This document shows positions 25,773 to 35,588 of a DNA stretch of 64,000 bases, in pieces. Within the stretch, counting starts at the first letter, position 1, and each line of letters opens with the position of its first letter. Origin of the DNA: Pseudoroseicyclus aestuarii. Its GTDB lineage: Bacteria; Pseudomonadota; Alphaproteobacteria; Rhodobacterales; Rhodobacteraceae. The stretch spans positions 1-64,000 of the forward strand of contig NZ_QJTE01000006.1 of assembly GCF_003217255.1 (NCBI RefSeq), in the 5' to 3' direction. Position numbers and translations under genes: made by a program. Below the pieces are notes generated by a model that saw only the letters and a list, made by a program, of their open reading frames with translations, ran no database searches and had not been told where the DNA came from.

Positions 25773-26882
25773 TCAGGGTCTTGGGGCGGCGTTGCGCAGC
25801 AGAAGCAGCAGCAGCGGCGCGCCGATCAGGCCGGTCACGACGCCGATCGGCATTTCCTGCGGCGCAAAGAGCATCCGGGCGAGAAGATCGGCCAGCAGCA
25901 GCACGATGGCGCCCAGCAGCGCGCAGGTGGGCAGCAGGATCGCATGCCGCGCCCCGGTGAGGGCGCGCGCCATATGCGGCACGACGAGGCCGACGAAGCC
26001 GATCCCGCCGGAGCCCGCGACCATGACGCCGACCGCGAGGGAGGTCCCGACCATCAGCGCCAGCCGCGCCGCACCGGGCCGCAGCCCGACCGCCAGCGCC
26101 GTCTCGTCCCCCGCCGCAAGCGCGTCGAGCGGGCCAGAGGCGAAGGCCATGAAGACGAGGGTCACTGCCGCGACCGCCAGCGCCACCTGCGCCGTGATCC
26201 AGTGCACCGAGGCCAGCGACCCCAGCAGCCAGAACATCACTGACCGGCTCGCCTCGGGCGAGTCGGAGGCGAAGATCAGGAAGCTCGTCGCCGAGGTCAG
26301 GGCGTAGCCCACCGCGAGACCGGCCATGATCAGTCGAAAGGGCACGACCTCGCCCCGCGCGCCGCCGATCACCAGCACCAGCAGCATCGCCAGCACGGCG
26401 CCGGCGAAGGCCGAGGTCGACAGAAGCAGGATGCCCGTCCCCGAGAAAACGAGGATCGCCAGCGCCGCCCCGGTCGAGGCGCCTGCGCTGACGCCGAGGA
26501 CATAAGGGTCGGCCAGCGGGTTGCGCACCACCGCCTGCAGCGCGGCCCCCGCCAGCGCCAGTGTGGCGCCAACGGCGATGGCCATCAGCACGCGCGGCAG
26601 GCGAGAGAGCCAGACGATGGCATCGGTGCTGGCCGGCCAGTCGCCTTGCACCGGCCAGTCGAGGAGATGGTGGCCGAGGACGCGCAGCACCGTCCCCGGC
26701 GGGATCGACACGGGGCCGAGGCCGCAGCACAGCATCGCCGTCAGCGCCAGCAGCAGCGTGAGGGCCGTCAGGATCGCCGCGTCTCGTGTCAGGGGGGTAA
26801 TCGCGCGAGAGGGGCCTGCCATGCGGCGCCGCCGGACCGCTTGGCCCGCAGCGCCGCCCGGCGGGATCGGTCGGTCGGTCAT
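25773..26882 (-). CDS. FecCD-family ABC transporter permease
   Basis: A 369-residue permease of the BtuC/FecCD family with 9-10 membrane segments. The family blocks NPLADPYVLGVSAGAS and GIGFVGLVVPHMAR (ATPase-coupling) are complete. The first about 30 residues are hydrophilic and proline/arginine-rich; a later start (for instance at MAGPSRAIT) is possible. It is the promoter-proximal gene of the importer-methyltransferase operon. An AT-rich palindrome lies 32 bases upstream of its start. Confidence 0.92.
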   Translation of the reverse strand: MTDRPIPPGGAAGQAVRRRRMAGPSRAITPLTRDAAILTALTLLLALTAMLCCGLGPVSIPPGTVLRVLGHHLLDWPVQGDWPASTDAIVWLSRLPRVLMAIAVGATLALAGAALQAVVRNPLADPYVLGVSAGASTGAALAILVFSGTGILLLSTSAFAGAVLAMLLVLVIGGARGEVVPFRLIMAGLAVGYALTSATSFLIFASDSPEASRSVMFWLLGSLASVHWITAQVALAVAAVTLVFMAFASGPLDALAAGDETALAVGLRPGAARLALMVGTSLAVGVMVAGSGGIGFVGLVVPHMARALTGARHAILLPTCALLGAIVLLLADLLARMLFAPQEMPIGVVTGLIGAPLLLLLLRNAAPRP

Positions 26883-26913
26883 CGGCGGCCCAGGTCTCGT
26901 CGTCAGTTACATT

Positions 26914-26930
26914 ATGTTATACCGTATCAT
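26914..26930. promoter_or_regulatory. Candidate metal-responsive (Zur/Fur-type) operator
   Basis: ATGTTATACCGTATCAT has the symmetry ATGnTAnnnnnTAnCAT and resembles GTTATA-type Zur boxes. It sits in AT-rich DNA 32-48 bases upstream of the FecCD permease start, where a promoter is expected. Assignment to Zur, Fur or another regulator is not secure. Confidence 0.4.
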
Positions 26931-27017
26931 AGGCTGGGCCAGTAGCGGGGGCAAGGGGACCGTCATCTCCCGCAACGCGCGGCTGTCTCGGGAGAGGGGG
27001 CGGCGCGACAGCCCTGT

Positions 27018-27043
27018 GCCGGCCGGGGTCAGACCCGGCCGGC
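27018..27043 (-). terminator. Terminator hairpin after phoX
   Basis: A perfect 10-base stem, GCCGGCCGGG (27018-27027) and CCCGGCCGGC (27034-27043), with a 6-base loop, 13 bases beyond the phoX stop codon. It lacks a U-run, as is common in GC-rich alphaproteobacteria. Confidence 0.55.
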
Positions 27044-27055
27044 GCGGCAAAACGG

Positions 27056-29053
27056 TCAGCCGATGCGGCCGCCGCCCTGCTTGGTGATCGCCACGACCGA
27101 GGGGCGCACCGGCAGCGCCTCGTCGAAGTCGGGCCAGCGGGTCGAGAGGTCTTCGTAGTAGGAGGGGCGGCCGAAGCCTTCCCAATCGTCGCCGCCGTCG
27201 CCCGGGTGCTGCACGGCGACGAAGAAGGTCGCCATGTCGGGCGTCGGCTGCGGGCCGCACATCTCGGCGCCGACCGGCACGCGGTAGAACAGGCGCGAGG
27301 TGCCGCGCGCCTCGCCCTCGGTATCGACGGCCCAGACGCCGTCGGTGCGGCCCGTGGCGCTGGCGCTGTTGCCGTCGGTGGTGACCCACAGCCGCCCGTC
27401 GGCATCGACGGCGCAGTTGTCCGGCATGCCGAACCAGCCGTTCTCGGTCGTCTCGGTCGAGAAGGTCGCGCCGACCTCGGCGATCGAGGGATCGCCGCAT
27501 TGCACCAGGATCTCCCAGGTGCCGGTGGTGGCGGCGAAATCGCCGCCCTCTTCGGCGATCTCGATGATATGGCCGAAGGCGTTCTCGGGCCGCGGGTTCG
27601 CGGCATTGGCCTCGTCGCGCTTCGTGTTGTTGGTCAGCATGACGTAGACGCGGCCATTGGTGCCGTTGGGCTCGATGTCCTCGGGGCGGTCCATCGGGGT
27701 CGCGCCCAGAAGGTCGGCGGCGCGGCGGGTCTCGATCAGGACATCGGCCTGGCTCTCGAAGCCGTTCTCGGCGGTCAGCGGGCCCTCGCCGAAGGTCAGC
27801 GGCATCCAGGTCACGCTGCCATCCTCGTCGAAGCGGGCGACGTAGAGCGTGCCGTCGTCGAGAAGGTCCATGTTCGCGGCGCGGTCGGCCTCGTCATAGG
27901 TGCCGGCGGTGACGAACTTGTAGACGTAGTCGAAGCGCTCGTCGTCGCCGAGATACATGACCACCTGGCCGCCGGGGGCGACGATGTTCTGCGCGCCCTC
28001 GTGCTTGAACCGGCCAAGCGCGGTGCGCTTCTTCGGCGTGGAGGTTGGATCCTCCACGTCGACCTCGACGATCCAGCCGAAGCGGTTCGGCTCGTTCGGC
28101 TCCTGCGCCAGGTCGAAGCGGGTCTCGAAGTTGCCCCACTCGTAGCTGCCGCCCGGCACGCCGTAGCGGTCGTAGTTGCCGGCCTCGGCCTGGCCCTCGG
28201 GCAGCACGCCCAGGAAGTAGCCGTGGAAGTTCTCTTCGGCCATGATGTAGGTGCCCCAGGGCGTCACGCCCCCGGCGCAGTTGTTCACGGTGCCCAGCAC
28301 GCGGGTGCCGGCGGGATCGGCGGCGGTCTGCAGCCGGGCATGGCCGGCGGCGGGACCGGTGATCTCCATCGGGGTGCGGGCGGTGATGCGGCGGTTGCGC
28401 GCGCCGTCGAGGACGACCTGCCACTTGCCGCTGTCCTTGCGGATCTCGACGACGGTGCCGCCATGCGCGGCCATCTCGACACCGACGCGCCATGCGTCGG
28501 CGGGCGCGATCGACAGCTCGGCATCGCCCTCGGCCAGCTCCTGATCGGCCTTCGTGACCACGCCCGGGAACATCAGGTGCTCGTTGGTGTACTCGTGGTT
28601 CACCACGAGGATGCCGTGCTCGGAGGAGCCGTCGATCGGGATGTAGCCGACGAAGTCGTTGTTGTAGCCGAACTGCCGCTCCTGCGACTGCTCGGACTGG
28701 TTGTCAGGGTCGAACGCGGGCGCGTCGGGGAACAGAGGATCGCCCCAGCGCAGCAGGACGTCGGCGTCATAGCCCTCGGCGACGTGGTGGTCCGCGTCGA
28801 CGCCGGCTGTCACCTCGGGAAAGGAAAAGGCGCTGCCGGAGGTCTGCGCGGCGGCGGGCGCGGCGTCGAAGGCGGTGCGCCCGACGGTGGCCGCGATGGC
28901 GGTCGTCGCCAGAGAACCTTGCAAGAAGCCCCGGCGCGAGAAGCGGGCGGCGATGATCTCGCCCATCGTGCGGCTGTCGGTCGGGTTGCGACCCGGTCCG
29001 TCGGCCGCCTCGAGCTGGCTTGTGCGGAAGGTCTGGCTGGGTTTGCGAGTCAT
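27056..29053 (-). CDS. phoX: PhoX-family alkaline phosphatase (DUF839)
   Basis: A 665-residue secreted phosphatase. The Tat signal SRRGFLQG (39-46) indicates export of the folded, cofactor-loaded enzyme. Family-typical segments follow: VVNHEYTNEHLMFPG, NNCAGGVTPWGTYIMAEEN, MYLGDDERFDYVYKFV, and RPEDIEPNGTNGRVYVMLTNN, whose acidic residues and cysteine are part of the Ca/Fe active-site region. PhoX releases phosphate from organic phosphomonoesters in the periplasm or outside the cell. A PHO box about 75 bases upstream of the ATG implies PhoB control. Monocistronic, followed by a hairpin terminator. Confidence 0.94.
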   Translation of the reverse strand: MTRKPSQTFRTSQLEAADGPGRNPTDSRTMGEIIAARFSRRGFLQGSLATTAIAATVGRTAFDAAPAAAQTSGSAFSFPEVTAGVDADHHVAEGYDADVLLRWGDPLFPDAPAFDPDNQSEQSQERQFGYNNDFVGYIPIDGSSEHGILVVNHEYTNEHLMFPGVVTKADQELAEGDAELSIAPADAWRVGVEMAAHGGTVVEIRKDSGKWQVVLDGARNRRITARTPMEITGPAAGHARLQTAADPAGTRVLGTVNNCAGGVTPWGTYIMAEENFHGYFLGVLPEGQAEAGNYDRYGVPGGSYEWGNFETRFDLAQEPNEPNRFGWIVEVDVEDPTSTPKKRTALGRFKHEGAQNIVAPGGQVVMYLGDDERFDYVYKFVTAGTYDEADRAANMDLLDDGTLYVARFDEDGSVTWMPLTFGEGPLTAENGFESQADVLIETRRAADLLGATPMDRPEDIEPNGTNGRVYVMLTNNTKRDEANAANPRPENAFGHIIEIAEEGGDFAATTGTWEILVQCGDPSIAEVGATFSTETTENGWFGMPDNCAVDADGRLWVTTDGNSASATGRTDGVWAVDTEGEARGTSRLFYRVPVGAEMCGPQPTPDMATFFVAVQHPGDGGDDWEGFGRPSYYEDLSTRWPDFDEALPVRPSVVAITKQGGGRIG

Positions 29054-29126
29054 CACGGCGTCCTTGCCTGGAAGGTGGAGACGGCGGCCCGGGGCCGCTG
29101 CGTGGCCCGACCCGTAAGGCGATGTG

Positions 29127-29144
29127 ATGACGGTGCGATGACAC
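29127..29144 (-). promoter_or_regulatory. PHO box upstream of phoX
   Basis: On the minus strand the site reads GTGTCAT-CGCA-CCGTCAT. That is two 7-base direct repeats 4 bases apart, each matching the PhoB half-site CTGTCAT at 6 of 7 positions. It lies about 74-91 bases upstream of the phoX start, a normal place for an activator site. Confidence 0.65.
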
Positions 29145-29344
29145 TCGGGCCGGGCGCCGGCGGCCTGTCGCGCTTGCCGCGGACACGAAGGTCGGCCTGA
29201 GGGGCTGGCCGTTCGCCGAGGGAGTGGCCCCGTCTCTCCGGAACTTGATCTGATCCCATGGCCAGGGCGTGTTAACGAATTCGGCATAGCCTGCACGACG
29301 CGGCAGGCGGTGCGGTCCCAAGGGGAGACAAAGATCATGCGGTC

Positions 29345-29563
29345 ATGTCGTTCAGCCTGAAGCTCGAAAGCGTCAATCGCAGGACCGACAGGGCCGTGTT
29401 CCGGCTGATGGATGGGCCGCTCGGCAACCGGCGGGTGGTCTCGGTCGAGATCCCCGTGCCCGCCGAGGCGCGCGGCCGGCCCGACCGCGAGATCATCGAG
29501 ATGCTCGAACCCGAGCTGGAGCATACCCTGCGCCAGGCGCTGAACAGGGTTCTCAGGGACTAG
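29345..29563 (+). CDS. Small conserved-looking hypothetical protein
   Basis: A 72-residue, highly charged soluble protein that I do not recognise. The N-terminal half could form beta-strands (SLKLESVNRRTDRAVFRL, RRVVSVEIPVP) and the C-terminal half a helix (DREIIEMLEPELEHTLRQAL). Third-position GC preference is like neighbouring genes, which supports real coding. It lies 291 bases from the divergent phoX and 84 bases before ggt on the same strand. No motif gives a function. Confidence 0.6.
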   Translation: MSFSLKLESVNRRTDRAVFRLMDGPLGNRRVVSVEIPVPAEARGRPDREIIEMLEPELEHTLRQALNRVLRD

Positions 29564-29647
29564 CGCGCCCCCTGATGCCGCCGCCGCAACAGGGCGGTTG
29601 CAATGCTGTCCCACCCGCGTAGCCTGACGAGGATACGAGAGGGGGAC

Positions 29648-31435
29648 ATGATGAAACGTCACGCAGTGATCGCGGCCTTGCTGGCCGCCGCGCCGGCCAC
29701 GGCGCAGCAGGCGGCCGATGCCGTCACCACCGAGGGCACCTCGACCGGGGAATTCCAAGGCCTGGGAGAGGCCGCCTCTGCGGCCATGCAGTCCAAGATG
29801 GACGGCCAGCCCACCGAGGCGCAGGACTGGATGGTTGCCGCCGCCAACCCGCTCGCGGTCGAGGCCGGCGCCGAGGTCCTGCGTCAGGGTGGCACGGCCG
29901 CCGATGCCATGGTCGCCGTCCAGACCGTGCTGGGCCTGGTGGAGCCGCAGAGCTCCGGCCTTGGCGGCGGTGCCTTCCTCGTCTGGTACGATGCCGAAAG
30001 CGGCGAGCTGACGACGCTCGACGGGCGCGAGACGGCGCCCATGGCCGCCACGCCGCAGCTGTTCCAGGACGAGAGTGGCGAGCCGCTGTCCTTCTACGAC
30101 GCCGTCGTCGGCGGGCTGTCGGTCGGCACGCCCGGCACGCCGCGGCTGATGGAGGCGGCGCAGGAGAAGTGGGGCACAGCCGAATGGCCGACCCTCTTCG
30201 ATGCCGCGATCGACCTGGCCGAGGGCGGCTTCGCCGTCTCGCCGCGCCTCGCGACGCTGGTCTCCGATGACGCCGAGCGGCTGCAGCGCTTCGACGAGAC
30301 GGCGGCCTATTTCTTTCCGGGTGGCACCGCCATCGCCGAGGGCGACATGCTGGTGAACCAGCCCTATGCCGATGTGTTGCGGCGCCTCGCCGAGGAGGGC
30401 TCCGCCGCGTTCTACGAGGGCGAGATCGCGCAGGCCATCGTGGACCGCGTGCAGGGGGCAGAGGGCAATCCCGGTGTCCTCTCGCTTGAGGACCTGCGGC
30501 TTTACGACGTCGTGGAGCGCGATGCCGTCTGCGCCGATTATCGCAGCTTTGAGGTCTGCGGCATGGGCCCGCCGTCGTCCGGCGCACTGACCGTCGGGCA
30601 GATCCTCGGGATGATGGACAGCTTCGACCTCGCCTCCATGAGCGCGCAGGATGCCGAGGCCTGGCGCCTGATCGGCGATGCCTCGCGCCTCGCCTTCGCC
30701 GACCGCGGCCGCTACATGGCCGACAGCGACTATGTCCCGATGCCGACCGAGGGGCTGGTCGATCCCGCCTACCTTTCGGGGCGGGCCGAGCTGCTGGAGG
30801 GTGACGATGCCCTGCCGGAGGTCACCGCGGGCGAGCCCGAGTGGCAGCACGCGATGCTCTGGGGCGACGATCAGTCGATCGAGCTGCCCTCGACCAGCCA
30901 TATCTCGATTGTCGACAGCTACGGCAACGCCCTGTCGATGACCACGACCATCGAGAACGGCTTCGGCTCGCGCCTCTTCACCAACGGCTTCCTGCTGAAC
31001 AACGAGCTGACCGACTTCAGCTTTGCCACGCATGAGGACGGCTATCCCATCGCCAACCGGGTGGAGCCGGGCAAGCGGCCGCGCAGCTCCATGGCGCCAA
31101 CCATCGTGATGGAAGACGGCGCGCCCGTCCTCGTCGTTGGCAGCCCGGGCGGCAGCCGGATCATCGGCTATGTCGCGCAGGCCATCGTCAACTGGGCCGA
31201 TTTCGGCATGGACGTGCAGCAGGCCCTGGCCGCGCCGCACCTCGTGAACCGCTTCGGCACCTTCGACCTTGAGGCCGGGACGGAGGCCGAGGCGCTGGAA
31301 GGCCCGCTGCAGGATCTGGGCTTCGAGACGGAGGTGCGCGACCTGACCTCCGGCCTGCATGCCATCGAGATCACCGAGGGCGGGCTGCGCGGCGGCGCCG
31401 ATCCGCGGCGCGAGGGCATCGCGCTGGGCGAATGA
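29648..31435 (+). CDS. ggt: Gamma-glutamyltransferase
   Basis: A 595-residue periplasmic Ntn-hydrolase. A signal peptide (MMKRHAVIAALLAAAPATAQ) is followed by the large-subunit motif NPLAVEAGAEVLRQGGTAADA and SSGLGGGAF. The autoprocessing nucleophile is Thr416 in PSTSHISIVD, which becomes the N-terminus of the small subunit. MAPTIV, SPGGSRIIG and the C-terminal GGADPRREG are also typical. It hydrolyses glutathione and other gamma-glutamyl compounds. ATG 29648 (or 29651) follows GAGAGGGGGA. It is convergent with the arsenic operon, separated by a perfect hairpin. Confidence 0.94.
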   Translation: MMKRHAVIAALLAAAPATAQQAADAVTTEGTSTGEFQGLGEAASAAMQSKMDGQPTEAQDWMVAAANPLAVEAGAEVLRQGGTAADAMVAVQTVLGLVEPQSSGLGGGAFLVWYDAESGELTTLDGRETAPMAATPQLFQDESGEPLSFYDAVVGGLSVGTPGTPRLMEAAQEKWGTAEWPTLFDAAIDLAEGGFAVSPRLATLVSDDAERLQRFDETAAYFFPGGTAIAEGDMLVNQPYADVLRRLAEEGSAAFYEGEIAQAIVDRVQGAEGNPGVLSLEDLRLYDVVERDAVCADYRSFEVCGMGPPSSGALTVGQILGMMDSFDLASMSAQDAEAWRLIGDASRLAFADRGRYMADSDYVPMPTEGLVDPAYLSGRAELLEGDDALPEVTAGEPEWQHAMLWGDDQSIELPSTSHISIVDSYGNALSMTTTIENGFGSRLFTNGFLLNNELTDFSFATHEDGYPIANRVEPGKRPRSSMAPTIVMEDGAPVLVVGSPGGSRIIGYVAQAIVNWADFGMDVQQALAAPHLVNRFGTFDLEAGTEAEALEGPLQDLGFETEVRDLTSGLHAIEITEGGLRGGADPRREGIALGE

Positions 31436-31442
31436 CGAAAGG

Positions 31443-31465
31443 GGCCGGCGCCGCGCGCGCCGGCC
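31443..31465. terminator. Bidirectional terminator between ggt and acr3
   Basis: GGCCGGCGC (31443-31451) and GCGCCGGCC (31457-31465) form a perfect 9-base stem with a 5-base loop. It occupies most of the 34-base gap between the convergent genes. Confidence 0.6.
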
Positions 31466-31469
31466 AGCC

Positions 31470-32480
31470 TCAGCCCGCGAAGCGGGCGCGCGTGCGGTTG
31501 GCGAAGGCCACGAGCGAAAGCATGACCGGCACCTCGACCAGCACGCCGACGACCGTGGCCAGCGCCGCCCCCGAGGACAGGCCGAAAAGGCTGATCGCCA
31601 CCGCCACCGCCAGTTCGAAGAAGTTCGAGGTGCCGATCATCGCGCAGGGCGCGGCGATCCGGTGCGGCACCTTCAGCGCCCAGGCCGCGCCATAGGCCAG
31701 CGCGAAGATGCCGTAGCTCTGGATCAGGATCGGCACGGCGATCAGCGCGATGACGCCCGGACGATCCAGGATGGTCTGCCCCTGCAGTCCGAAGAGGATC
31801 AGCACCGTCACCACCAGCCCGATCACCGAGGCCGGCTTGGCCCGCGCGGCAAACCCCTCGATCGCAGCCTCGCTGCCCAGCCAGCGCCGGGTCAGCAGCC
31901 CAGCGATCAGCGGCAGCACGACGTAAAGCACCGTCGCCAGCACCAGCGTGGACCAAGGCACCGCGATCTCTGTCACGCCCAGCAGCAGCGCGACGATGGG
32001 GGCGAAGGCCACGACCATGATCAGATCGTTCACCGAGACCTGCACCAGCGTGTAGGTCGCATCCCCGCGCGTCAGCTGCGACCAGACGAAGACCATGGCC
32101 GTGCAGGGCGCGGCGCCCAGCAGGATCAGCCCCGCCGTGTATTGCGCCGCGTCCTCGGGCGCGATCCAGGGCGCGAAGACATGCTCGAAGAACAGCACCG
32201 CGAGGGCGGCCATGGTGAAGGGCTTGATCAGCCAGTTCACCGCCAGCGTGACCAGCAGGCCCTTCGGCTGGCGGGCAACCCCGGCCACGGCGCCGAAATC
32301 GACGCCGACCATCATCGGATAGACCATGGCCCAGATCAGCACCGCCACCACGAGATTGACCGAGGCAACCTCGGCCGCCGCCACCGCCGCGACCAGCTCC
32401 GGCGCCAGCGCGCCGAGGGCGATGCCCGCCGCCATCGCCAGCGCGATCCAGAGGCTGAGGTAACGGTCGAACCCGCTCAT
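31470..32480 (-). CDS. acr3: ACR3-family arsenite efflux permease
   Basis: A 336-residue protein with about 10 membrane segments. The essential ACR3 cysteine is Cys126 within [14 protein letters not shown], a near-exact family signature. Downstream, [20 protein letters not shown] is also characteristic. It exports As(OH)3/arsenite driven by the proton gradient. It is the last gene of the ars operon, and its ATG overlaps the arsJ stop by 4 bases. It acts on arsenite made by the ArsC half of the ArsR-ArsC fusion. Confidence 0.95.
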   Translation of the reverse strand: MSGFDRYLSLWIALAMAAGIALGALAPELVAAVAAAEVASVNLVVAVLIWAMVYPMMVGVDFGAVAGVARQPKGLLVTLAVNWLIKPFTMAALAVLFFEHVFAPWIAPEDAAQYTAGLILLGAAPCTAMVFVWSQLTRGDATYTLVQVSVNDLIMVVAFAPIVALLLGVTEIAVPWSTLVLATVLYVVLPLIAGLLTRRWLGSEAAIEGFAARAKPASVIGLVVTVLILFGLQGQTILDRPGVIALIAVPILIQSYGIFALAYGAAWALKVPHRIAAPCAMIGTSNFFELAVAVAISLFGLSSGAALATVVGVLVEVPVMLSLVAFANRTRARFAG

Positions 32481-33742
32481 GCCGGGACCTCCTGTGGGGG
32501 GCGCAGCCGGTCCGCGCCAAGCCAGCTCAGGCCGACGAGCAGCGCGGCGGTGCCGAGGCAGGCGGGCAGCCCGCCCAGCTGGTAGGTCAGCCCCGAGAGC
32601 AGCGTGCCCAGAAGCCGCCCCGCGGCATTGGCCATGTAGTAGAAGCCGACGTCCATCGTCACCCGCTCGGTCGTGGAGAAGGCGAGGATCAGGTAGGAGT
32701 GCAGCGCGGAGTTCACCGCGAAGAGCGCGCCGAAGACCAGCAGCCCCGCGACCAGCGCCAGTGTCAGCCAGGGCGAGGGTGCGCCCGCCGCCCAGACCAG
32801 CAGCGCCAGCAGCGCCGGCACCGCGAAGAGAAGCCCGGCCCAGCGGCGGGCGTCGCGCACCAGCGCCGCCTCGGGACGGGTTGCGGCGCGCAGCAGGCGC
32901 GGGGCACTGGCCTGTACGCCGCCGTAGAGGATCGTCCAGAGGGCCATGAAGCTGCCGATCATGAAGAAGGCGGCGCGGTTGCCGGCCTCTGACCCGTCGG
33001 AGAGGACGGCGTAGAAGTAGATCGGGATGCCGACCACGAACCAGACGTCGCGCGCCCCGAACAGGGCCAGCCGCGCCGCCGAGAGCCAGTTGATGTTGCG
33101 GTCCGTCGAGAAGACCTCGGTGATCTTCGCGCCCTTGCGGCCCTGCGGCAGGCCGGCGGGCATCTTCCAGACGAGCAGGCCGAGGATCAGCGCCAGCACC
33201 CCCGCCATGGCCAGGACCGAGGGCACGAAGCCCGCCAGCGCCAGCAGCATGGCGCCCAGCAGGAAGCCCAGCCCCTTCACCGCGTTCTTCGACCCAGTCA
33301 GCACCGCAACCCAGCGGAAGAGGCCGCCCTGCGCGCCGGGCGCCAGCAGCTTGACCGCGCTCTTGGCGCTCATCTTCGACAGGTCCTTGGCGACGCCCGA
33401 GGCGCCCTGAACCGCCATGACGTAGCCGACCGAGGGCCAGAGCGCCCATGCCGGGTCCAGAAGCGCCAGCGCCAGCAACGCCGCCACTTGAAGCCCCAGC
33501 CCGGCAAAAAGCGTCGAGGTCAGGCCGAAGCGGGCGGCGATCCAGCCGGCGCAGAGGTTGGTGACGATGCCCGCGACCTCGTAAAGCACGAAGAGATAGG
33601 CCAGCTGCACCGGCGAGAAGCCGAGGGCATGGAAATGCAGCAGCACCAGCATCCGCAGCGCGCCGTCCGTCAGCATGAAGGCCCAGTAGGCGGCGGTGAC
33701 GGCGATGTAACCCGTCAGCCCTTCGGGGCGCGCGGTAGTCAT
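32477..33742 (-). CDS. arsJ: ArsJ, organoarsenical (1-arseno-3-phosphoglycerate) efflux MFS permease
   Basis: A 421-residue MFS protein. Family-diagnostic stretches include [20 protein letters not shown] at the first helix, [13 protein letters not shown] in the cytoplasmic loop, and [20 protein letters not shown]. The neighbouring GAPDH gene is the established partner. GAPDH adds arsenate to glyceraldehyde-3-phosphate, giving 1-arseno-3-phosphoglycerate, and ArsJ exports that compound, giving arsenate resistance without reduction. Four-base overlaps on both sides couple it to gap and acr3. Confidence 0.95.
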   Translation of the reverse strand: MTTARPEGLTGYIAVTAAYWAFMLTDGALRMLVLLHFHALGFSPVQLAYLFVLYEVAGIVTNLCAGWIAARFGLTSTLFAGLGLQVAALLALALLDPAWALWPSVGYVMAVQGASGVAKDLSKMSAKSAVKLLAPGAQGGLFRWVAVLTGSKNAVKGLGFLLGAMLLALAGFVPSVLAMAGVLALILGLLVWKMPAGLPQGRKGAKITEVFSTDRNINWLSAARLALFGARDVWFVVGIPIYFYAVLSDGSEAGNRAAFFMIGSFMALWTILYGGVQASAPRLLRAATRPEAALVRDARRWAGLLFAVPALLALLVWAAGAPSPWLTLALVAGLLVFGALFAVNSALHSYLILAFSTTERVTMDVGFYYMANAAGRLLGTLLSGLTYQLGGLPACLGTAALLVGLSWLGADRLRPPQEVPA

Positions 33743-34737
33743 CGCGCGGCGGCGACCATGCGCACGACATCCGCAAGGCGGTGCGCATAGCCCATCTCGT
33801 TGTCGTACCAGGCGTAGATCTTCACCTGCGTGCCCGCCACGACCATGGTCGAGGGCGCGTCGACGATGGCAGAGCGGGTGTCGTTTACGTAATCGGCCGA
33901 GACGAGGGGCCGCGTCTCGTAACCGAGGATGCCCTTCAGCGGCCCTTCGGCGGCGGCGCGCAGGAGGGCGTTCACCTCCTCCACGCTGGTCTCGCGCGCG
34001 ACCTCGAAGACGCAGTCGGTCAGCGAGGCATTCAGCAGCGGCACCCGCACAGCATGGCCATTCAGCCGGCCCGTCAGCTCGGGGAAGATGGCGGTGATCG
34101 CCGTGGCCGAGCCGGTGGAGGTCGGGATCAGCGAGTTCAGGGCGCTGCGCGCCCGGCGCAGGTCCTTGGCCGGGCGGTCGACGATGGTCTGGGTATTGGT
34201 CACGTCGTGGATCGTGGTGATCGAGCCATGGCGGATCCCCAGCCCCTCGTGGATCACCTTGACCACCGGCGCGAGGCAATTGGTCGTGCAGCTTGCGGCG
34301 GTGACGATGCGGTGGGCGGCGGGATCAAAGGTGTCCTCGTTGACGCCGTAGACGATATTCGCCGCGCCGTCCGCCTTGACCGGGGCGCTGACCACGACCC
34401 GCTTCACGCCGGCTTCGAAATAGGGCGCCAGCGCCGCCTCGGTCCTGAAGCGTCCGGTGCAGTCGACGACCACATCGACGCCCTCCAGCGGCAGGGCACC
34501 GGGCCGGGCCTCGGCATGGACGGGCAGGCGGCGCCCGTCGATGGTGATGCCGGTCTCGTCGGCGGCGATGTCTGCCGCCCAGCGGCCATGGACGCTGTCG
34601 AATTCCAGCAGATGGGCATGCATCGCCGGATCGCCCATGGCATCGTTGATCCAGGCGATCTCGAGGCCGCTGTCCAGCAGCGGGCGGAGGGCCAGCTTGC
34701 CGATCCGGCCGAGGCCGTTGAGCGCGATCACGGTCAT
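33739..34737 (-). CDS. Glyceraldehyde-3-phosphate dehydrogenase, ars-operon type
   Basis: A 332-residue type I GAPDH. NAD-binding NGLGRIGK (7-14), catalytic Cys150 in [11 protein letters not shown] and His177 in [10 protein letters not shown] are all present, as are [13 protein letters not shown] and [10 protein letters not shown]. It is an ars-linked paralogue rather than the glycolytic gene, because it lies between arsJ and the ArsR-ArsC fusion and overlaps both by 4 bases. Its role is to make the arseno-phosphoglycerate substrate of ArsJ from arsenate. Confidence 0.95.
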   Translation of the reverse strand: MTVIALNGLGRIGKLALRPLLDSGLEIAWINDAMGDPAMHAHLLEFDSVHGRWAADIAADETGITIDGRRLPVHAEARPGALPLEGVDVVVDCTGRFRTEAALAPYFEAGVKRVVVSAPVKADGAANIVYGVNEDTFDPAAHRIVTAASCTTNCLAPVVKVIHEGLGIRHGSITTIHDVTNTQTIVDRPAKDLRRARSALNSLIPTSTGSATAITAIFPELTGRLNGHAVRVPLLNASLTDCVFEVARETSVEEVNALLRAAAEGPLKGILGYETRPLVSADYVNDTRSAIVDAPSTMVVAGTQVKIYAWYDNEMGYAHRLADVVRMVAAAR

Positions 34738-35588
34738 GGGGCGGTCTCCTCGATGAGGGCGGGTTCGGTGCCGCCGATCTCGTCGGCGCGGGCCTGCAGC
34801 GCGGCGCGGTCCAGCGTCTCGACCGGCAGGGCGGTGAAGGCGAGGATGCGGCGCCGCAGCGCGCCATAGGCCTGCTGCAGGGCGAGGCTCCGCTCGGCCT
34901 CGGTGCCGCCGGCCTGCGCCGGGGCGGGCATGCCCCAATGGGCGCTGATCGGCTGGCCGGGCCAGGCGGGGCAGTCCTCGTTCGCGGCCTTGTCGCAGAG
35001 GGTGACGACGAAGTGCATCGCGGGCGCGCCCTCGCCCCGGAAGGGCGCGAGCGCCTTGGGCCGCAGCGGGGCGGTATCGTGCCCCTTGGCCTCCAGCATC
35101 TCGATCACGGCAGGGTTCGGGGCGGCTTTGGGATCTGTGCCGGCGGAATGGGCGGCGAAGCGATCCCCCGCCTCCGCCCGGAGGATCGACTCGGCCAGAA
35201 GCGAGCGGGTGGCATTGCCGGAGCAGACGAAAAGCACGTTGAACCGGCCATCCGCGCCGGGGGCGCCGGGTCCGGCGCCGGCGGGCAGGGGCGAACAAAG
35301 CTCGGCCCGGCCGCGGCAGCAATCGGCGAAAAGATAGGACATCAGCCCGCCGGTCTGCGCCATCTCGATCCGGTACAGCAGGGACCGGCCCCGGCGGGTC
35401 TGGTCGATCAGCCCGGCCTGGCGCAGCGTCGCGAGATAAGCCGAAAGGGTGTTCTGCCGCACCCCGAGGCTGGAGACCAGCTCCCCGGCGGGGACCCGGT
35501 CGGGGTAGCGGCGCATCAGCAGCCTGAACAGCGCGAGGCGCTGGGGATGGGCGAGGGCCGCGAGCTGCTCTGCATGCATCTGTTCCAT
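34734..35588 (-). CDS. arsR-arsC: ArsR-ArsC fusion: ArsR repressor fused to low-MW-phosphatase-type arsenate reductase
   Basis: A 284-residue two-domain protein. Residues 1-85 are an ArsR winged helix ([36 protein letters not shown]). They are followed by a probable As(III)-binding group Cys90-Cys91-x6-Cys98, reminiscent of the CC-C site of Acidithiobacillus ArsR. After a flexible Gly/Pro/Ala linker, residues about 116-284 form a thioredoxin-type ArsC. It has the P-loop CSGNATR (Cys122-Arg128), Cys198 in VTLCDK, Cys206 in [10 protein letters not shown], and HWGMP. A later start at 35579 is possible. It is the first gene of the four-gene operon. Confidence 0.93.
   Translation of the reverse strand: MEQMHAEQLAALAHPQRLALFRLLMRRYPDRVPAGELVSSLGVRQNTLSAYLATLRQAGLIDQTRRGRSLLYRIEMAQTGGLMSYLFADCCRGRAELCSPLPAGAGPGAPGADGRFNVLFVCSGNATRSLLAESILRAEAGDRFAAHSAGTDPKAAPNPAVIEMLEAKGHDTAPLRPKALAPFRGEGAPAMHFVVTLCDKAANEDCPAWPGQPISAHWGMPAPAQAGGTEAERSLALQQAYGALRRRILAFTALPVETLDRAALQARADEIGGTEPALIEETAP

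Noticed and set aside
27206-29200. 664-residue plus-strand frame opposite phoX
   Set aside because: Shadow of phoX. PhoX motifs, Tat signal and PHO box support only the minus strand.
29054-31360. Upstream extension of the phoX frame to 31360 (1434 residues)
   Set aside because: The extra part lies antisense to ggt; the Tat signal peptide begins at 29053.
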